Source: Colwellia chukchiensis
GTDB taxonomy: Bacteria > Pseudomonadota > Gammaproteobacteria > Enterobacterales > Alteromonadaceae
Direction of reading: 5' to 3'
NCBI RefSeq assembly: GCF_002104455.1
Contig: NZ_NBOC01000026.1
Location: 1 to 36,363 of the forward strand
Length of the DNA stretch: 36,363 nucleotides
The notes below the pieces were generated by a model. That model was not told the origin of the DNA and did no database searches. It saw only the letters and a program-made list of their open reading frames with translations. A program made the translations under genes and the position numbers. This document shows, in pieces, positions 33,407 through 36,363 of this stretch. The number at the start of each line of letters is the position of its first letter. Position 1 is the stretch's first letter.

Positions 33407-33883
33407 TTATTCAACAAAAATCTGCATTTCTTCGCCGATTTGTTTGCGCATTTCCATAAGTTTTTTCGCACTATCATGCTGCTTTTTATCGGCTTCTGTC
33501 TGGGGTACCCAAGTTGGAATCCGTTCTGACTGACCATTTTGGTCAACCGCCACCATAATAACAATACAGTGGGTGGTAAGCCGACGATTTAACGACTTAG
33601 GATCACAGGCATTGACTTCTAACGCGATATGCATTGAAGAATTACCGGTATAAATTACTTTTGCTTCAACCTCCACTAAGCTGCCGACATGAATCGGAGC
33701 AATAAAGCGAATACCACCAGCATAGGCGGTTACGCAATAACGACCGCTCCAACCTGCAGCGCAAGCATAAGCAGCTAAATCTATCCATTTCATCACCGCT
33801 CCACCATGCACCTTACCGCCAAAGTTAACGTCTTGTGGCTCAGCCAAAAACCTTAGCGTGATGTCTCTTTGTGGTTGTTTCAT
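33407..33883 (-). CDS. Acyl-CoA thioesterase, hotdog fold
   Basis: A 158-aa hotdog-fold thioesterase of the YciA/BACH type that hydrolyses acyl-CoA to free acid and CoA. The family marker is DVNFGGKVHGGAVMKWIDLAAYACAA (about residues 18-43): the Asn/Asp and Gly-rich helix entry. The strand RFIAPIHVGSLVEVEAKVIYTGNSSM follows. The last 25 residues are helical and charged. I chose ATG 33883 (MKQPQRDITLRF), with AGGAG five bases before it, instead of a 10-residue longer frame. It is divergent from yaiI and followed by the DUF2750 gene, 38 bp further along. Confidence 0.9.
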   Translation of the reverse strand: MKQPQRDITLRFLAEPQDVNFGGKVHGGAVMKWIDLAAYACAAGWSGRYCVTAYAGGIRFIAPIHVGSLVEVEAKVIYTGNSSMHIALEVNACDPKSLNRRLTTHCIVIMVAVDQNGQSERIPTWVPQTEADKKQHDSAKKLMEMRKQIGEEMQIFVE

Positions 33884-34017
33884 GAGCTCTCCTGATAATT
33901 GAAATAATGCCAAATTAATTTATAACAGCTAACTACTACTATAACAGTACTTACATTAGCTGCCATTTGCAGGTACATTAGTCGGGGTAAATTCCTAGTT
34001 AACAATTCAAGGTAAGC

Positions 34018-34461
34018 ATGAAAATTTGGGTTGATGCCGATGCCTGTCCTGTGGTGATCAAAGAAATATTATTTAGAGCCGCAGAACGGACACAAACACC
34101 AACAATATTAATCGCTAATCATTATTTAAAAGTACCACCATCGAAAATGATTAGCTTTGTTCAAGTGAGCACTGGCTTTGATGTCGCAGACAATGAAATT
34201 GTTAAACGCGCCGCCCCGAAAGATTTAGTGATCACAGCAGATATTCCGCTCGCTGCCGAGGTAGTGGAAAAAGGCTGCCTAGCCTTAAACCCCAGAGGTG
34301 AGCTTTACACCCTAAGCAATATCCGTCAACGCCTTAATATGCGTGACTTTATGGATACCTTACGCGCTAGCGGTATTGAAACTGGCGGCGCGCCACCAAT
34401 AAGCCAAAGTGACCGCCAAGCCTTTGCCAACAACCTAGATAAGTTATTAGCGCGTAAATAA
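34018..34461 (+). CDS. yaiI: YaiI/YqxD family protein (DUF188)
   Basis: A 147-aa member of the DUF188 family with a PIN-like, NYN-type predicted nuclease fold. The N-terminus [17 protein letters not shown] carries the conserved Asp residues, and VVADNEIV-like [29 protein letters not shown] and [10 protein letters not shown] follow, ending with [20 protein letters not shown]. These are the hallmarks of E. coli YaiI. A nuclease activity is suggested by the fold but not established to my knowledge. Start ATG 34018 has AAGG upstream (spacing five). It converges on the second RhlE gene. Confidence 0.93.
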   Translation: MKIWVDADACPVVIKEILFRAAERTQTPTILIANHYLKVPPSKMISFVQVSTGFDVADNEIVKRAAPKDLVITADIPLAAEVVEKGCLALNPRGELYTLSNIRQRLNMRDFMDTLRASGIETGGAPPISQSDRQAFANNLDKLLARK

Positions 34462-34490
34462 GGTCATTAGTAGTGCAGTCTAACTAATGT

Positions 34491-35849
34491 CTAGTTACCG
34501 CTATGACCTTTAGCCTTGCCGGTATTGTTAGCATAAGGATTTTGCTGACCGCGATTGCCACTATGACGCTTATTTTTTGCCACCGGTTTATGACCACGGG
34601 CATTATCACCAGAACGCTGACCATCTCTATGTTCAACCCGCGCCGGTTTTGTGCTCTTGAGCTTTTTCGGTTTTTTCGCCTTAAGCGGACGAAGCTTTCG
34701 CGACTCTGGTAGGGTATGCACAGGCTCAAAGCCTGCAACAATTGCTCTGGGTAAATGGCTTTGTATCACATGTTGCACATCATTTAATAAGTCTATTTCA
34801 TCCGCACACACTAAAGAAACGGCATGACCGCTCATACCGGCACGTCCGGTACGACCAATGCGATGAACATAATCTTCAGAAACGTTCGGCAAATCATAAT
34901 TCACCACTTGTGGTAATTGGTCAATATCAATACCGCGCGCCGCAATATCGGTCGCCACTAACACGTTAACACCACCATCTTTAAATTGCGCTAATGCTTT
35001 GGTACGCGCACCCTGACTTTTATTACCATGTATCGCCGCCGCATTGATACCAGCGCTTTCCAGTTGACGCGTTAATTTATTAGCACCATGTTTGGTTTTC
35101 ATAAACACGATCACTTGCTGCCAATTATTGCTTTTAATTAAATGCGTAAGTAAGGGCGTTTTTTTGTTTTTATCAACAGAGTAAACTAACTGCTCCACGG
35201 TTTCGGCGGTGGTATTTTCAGGACTAACGGTTATTTCAACAGGGTTGTTAACCAAGCCTTTAGCTAGTTCACGGATATCAGGTGAAAACGTTGCTGAAAA
35301 CAGTAAATTTTGTCTTACTTTAGGTAATAGCGATAATATTTTTTTTATATCGCGTAAAAAACCCATATCTAACATTCTATCAGCTTCGTCGAGTACCAAG
35401 ACTTCTAATTGGCTAAAACGTATCGCGTTTTGGTTATATAAGTCCAACAAGCGGCCTGGCGTCGCGACAAGAATATCTACACCTTGTCGTAAACGCTGCA
35501 TTTGAGGGTTAATTTTAACTCCCCCAAAAACCACCGTTGACCTTAAAGTTAAATGCTTGCTGTACATTTCAACATTCTCAGCAATTTGCGCTGCTAGTTC
35601 GCGGGTAGGTGTTATGATCAGCGTTCGCGCTTGATTGGCCTTTGCTGGCTGACCTTTTGATAATAATTCAAGAATAGGTAATGTGAAGCCCGCGGTTTTA
35701 CCTGTGCCTGTTTGTGCAGCCGCCATAACATCCCTACCAGCCAGTACTGCGGGAATAGCCTGAGCTTGAATAGGTGATGGTGTATCGTAACCTTTTTCAG
35801 CAATGGCTTGTTGAATCGGGGCAGATAAACCTAAATCGGTAAAACTCAT
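34491..35849 (-). CDS. rhlE: DEAD-box ATP-dependent RNA helicase, RhlE type (copy 2)
   Basis: A 452-aa helicase close to E. coli RhlE in its N-terminus ([21 protein letters not shown]) and motif series: [63 protein letters not shown]. The C-terminal 80 residues are a disordered, Lys/Arg/Asn/Gly-rich tail ([19 protein letters not shown]... to ...GKAKGHSGN), typical of RNA-anchoring tails. ATG 35849 is chosen over an upstream frame extension of 48 residues, which lacks any conserved sequence. It lies directly downstream of tRNA-Tyr on the same strand but is separated from it by a terminator. Confidence 0.94.
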   Translation of the reverse strand: MSFTDLGLSAPIQQAIAEKGYDTPSPIQAQAIPAVLAGRDVMAAAQTGTGKTAGFTLPILELLSKGQPAKANQARTLIITPTRELAAQIAENVEMYSKHLTLRSTVVFGGVKINPQMQRLRQGVDILVATPGRLLDLYNQNAIRFSQLEVLVLDEADRMLDMGFLRDIKKILSLLPKVRQNLLFSATFSPDIRELAKGLVNNPVEITVSPENTTAETVEQLVYSVDKNKKTPLLTHLIKSNNWQQVIVFMKTKHGANKLTRQLESAGINAAAIHGNKSQGARTKALAQFKDGGVNVLVATDIAARGIDIDQLPQVVNYDLPNVSEDYVHRIGRTGRAGMSGHAVSLVCADEIDLLNDVQHVIQSHLPRAIVAGFEPVHTLPESRKLRPLKAKKPKKLKSTKPARVEHRDGQRSGDNARGHKPVAKNKRHSGNRGQQNPYANNTGKAKGHSGN

Positions 35850-35976
35850 AGAAAATACTCTTTTTGATGGGGCTTGAACTAAAGCCAAACGGCGATGCAG
35901 AATACAGTATAGCTCGCGTAAGTGCAATGTGATTGCTCGACCAGCACGATAATGCAAACAATATTGTCGGAACAAC

Positions 35977-36007
35977 GAAAAAACCCGTAACACAAGTTAC
36001 GGGTTTT
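35977..36007 (-). terminator. Terminator after tRNA-Tyr
   Basis: An 11-bp perfect stem, AAACCCGTAAC (35981-35991) with GTTACGGGTTT (35996-36006), loop ACAA, flanked by A- and T-tracts on both sides. It lies nine bases after the CCA end of the tRNA and ends the rRNA/tRNA transcript. Confidence 0.88.
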
Positions 36008-36015
36008 TAGAATGA

Positions 36016-36100
36016 TGGTGGAGGGAGGTGGATTCGAACCACCGAAGGCGGAGCCGTCAGATTTACAGTCTGATCCCTTTGGCCACTCGGGAACCCCTCC
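36016..36100 (-). tRNA. tRNA-Tyr(GUA)
   Basis: An 85-nt class II tRNA with encoded CCA. The acceptor stem GGAGGGG pairs with TCCCTCC (last pair G-U), then discriminator A. The anticodon loop CTGTAAA gives anticodon GUA. A long variable arm follows (CGGCTCCGCCTTCG region), and the T-loop is GTTCGAATC. It is very similar to E. coli tRNA-Tyr. It is only nine bases downstream of a hairpin that follows the degenerate 5S copy, so it must be transcribed from further upstream. Confidence 0.97.
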
Positions 36101-36108
36101 ACAGGGTC

Positions 36109-36131
36109 GAAAACCCAGCAAAAAGCTGGGT
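36109..36131 (-). terminator. Hairpin between the 5S genes and tRNA-Tyr
   Basis: ACCCAGC (36113-36119) pairs with GCTGGGT (36125-36131) around AAAAA, followed on the minus strand by TTTTCG. It is terminator-like with a short T-run. Because the tRNA begins nine bases later, it is either a leaky terminator or an RNA-processing hairpin. Confidence 0.55.
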
Positions 36132-36142
36132 ATTCTAAATTT

Positions 36143-36216
36143 AAGCTTAGCAATGTCCAGATTCGCTCTCACATGGGCTTTCTCAGTGACATAAGCCACA
36201 CTACCATCGGCGCTTC
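36143..36216 (-). pseudogene. Degenerate 3' portion of a second 5S rRNA gene
   Basis: Blocks identical or nearly so to the intact 5S gene occur in the same order: CACACTACCATCGGCGCT (36197-36214, identical to 36275-36292), CTCTCACATGGG (36166-36177, identical to 36257-36268) and AGCAATGTCC (one change from AGCGATGTCC). Between them are two short insertions. The 5' half of 5S is missing. It is best explained as the remnant of a tandem second 5S gene in the operon. Confidence 0.8.
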
Positions 36217-36239
36217 TTGACTATACTAAACTAAATAGA

Positions 36240-36357
36240 AGCCTAGCGATGTCCTACTCTCACATGGGAACTCCCACACTACCATCGGCGCTACTGCGTT
36301 TCACTGCTGAGTTCGGAATGGGATCAGGTGGTTCCACAGTGCTATTGTCGCTAGACA
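36240..36357 (-). rRNA. rrf: 5S ribosomal RNA
   Basis: About 118 nt, complete to within a base or two. The conserved core CCCATTCCGAACTCAG, AGTGAAACGC and GCGCCGATGGTAGTGTGGG are all present. The terminal stem pairs GTCTAGCGA near 36356-36348 with the TCGCTAGGC end near 36249-36241. It lies at the very edge of the window; the 23S and 16S genes are expected beyond it. Confidence 0.96.
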
Positions 36358-36363
36358 AAATTT

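Noticed and set aside
34460-34510. Nested inverted repeats between yaiI and the rhlE gene (AAGGTCAT/ATGACCTT and CATTAGT/ACTAATG)
   Set aside because: Could be a bidirectional terminator between convergent genes, but there is no T-run on either side, so I do not list it as one.
35850-35993. 48-residue N-terminal extension of the second RhlE helicase
   Set aside because: RhlE proteins begin at MSFxxLGLS; the extension has no conserved sequence and reaches into the post-tRNA terminator.
35879-36199. 106-codon open frame across the tRNA and the degenerate 5S
   Set aside because: It runs through the tRNA-Tyr gene and two hairpins; the overlap with structural RNA shows it is not a gene.

Overview
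This window looks like core chromosome of a marine gammaproteobacterium of the order Alteromonadales, most likely a Colwellia/Thalassotalea-type organism (family level is an inference from gene content, AT-leaning composition and protein style). It contains no IS element, integrase, phage gene, CRISPR array or toxin-antitoxin pair. Almost every gene is a recognisable housekeeping or envelope gene. The less ordinary content lies in the intergenic DNA, the small genes and the right-hand edge.

Layout. Positions 1-3400 (minus strand) hold an M16 lipoprotein peptidase and a 30-aa cysteine-rich peptide gene (CCGQCGG). Positions 3400-6900 hold a probable sRNA gene directly downstream of polA, where many gammaproteobacteria carry Spot 42 (spf). 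HexR-like palindromes lie on both sides of it, and two perfect DnaA boxes lie upstream of polA. Positions 7376-9413 hold a His-rich periplasmic protein and glutathione reductase. Positions 9583-13138 (plus) form a tight run of prlC, a Tag-like glycosylase homologue and rsmJ. Positions 13192-15234 hold a chemoreceptor preceded by an in-phase array of 11-bp Pho-box units. Next come a peroxiredoxin and an HI0933-family flavoprotein, then on the minus strand an SMR exporter, two small membrane proteins and a double-CDGSH Fe-S protein. Positions 19126-23329 are an RND efflux permease and its adaptor, followed by a GNAT-like protein and a DUF885 lipoprotein. topB and glpK follow on the minus strand, then a Cys-rich CWC protein overlapping an uncharacterised gene, and a DUF900 hydrolase. 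The right end has two RhlE-type helicases, a DUF2750 protein, an acyl-CoA thioesterase and YaiI, and then the distal end of an rRNA operon read leftward: 5S rRNA, a degenerate second 5S copy, a hairpin, tRNA-Tyr(GUA) and a terminator.

How it fits together. prlC-tag-rsmJ is a probable cotranscribed unit. The RND permease and adaptor form a pump that must borrow an outer-membrane channel from elsewhere. The DUF2750 and RhlE genes are spaced as an operon. The chemoreceptor promoter suggests phosphate-starvation control. The sRNA promoter suggests control by central carbon metabolism. The 5S-to-tRNA region looks like one transcript with internal processing.

Most promising leads: (1) the Pho-box array before a chemoreceptor whose sensor domain size resembles the phosphate-taxis receptor CtpL; (2) the polA-linked sRNA candidate with its own promoter and terminator, with HexR-type sites replacing the CRP control known for Spot 42; (3) the CCGQCGG micropeptide; (4) the degenerate tandem 5S gene and the promoterless tRNA-Tyr; (5) an RND pump and a Tag homologue that lack canonical catalytic residues.
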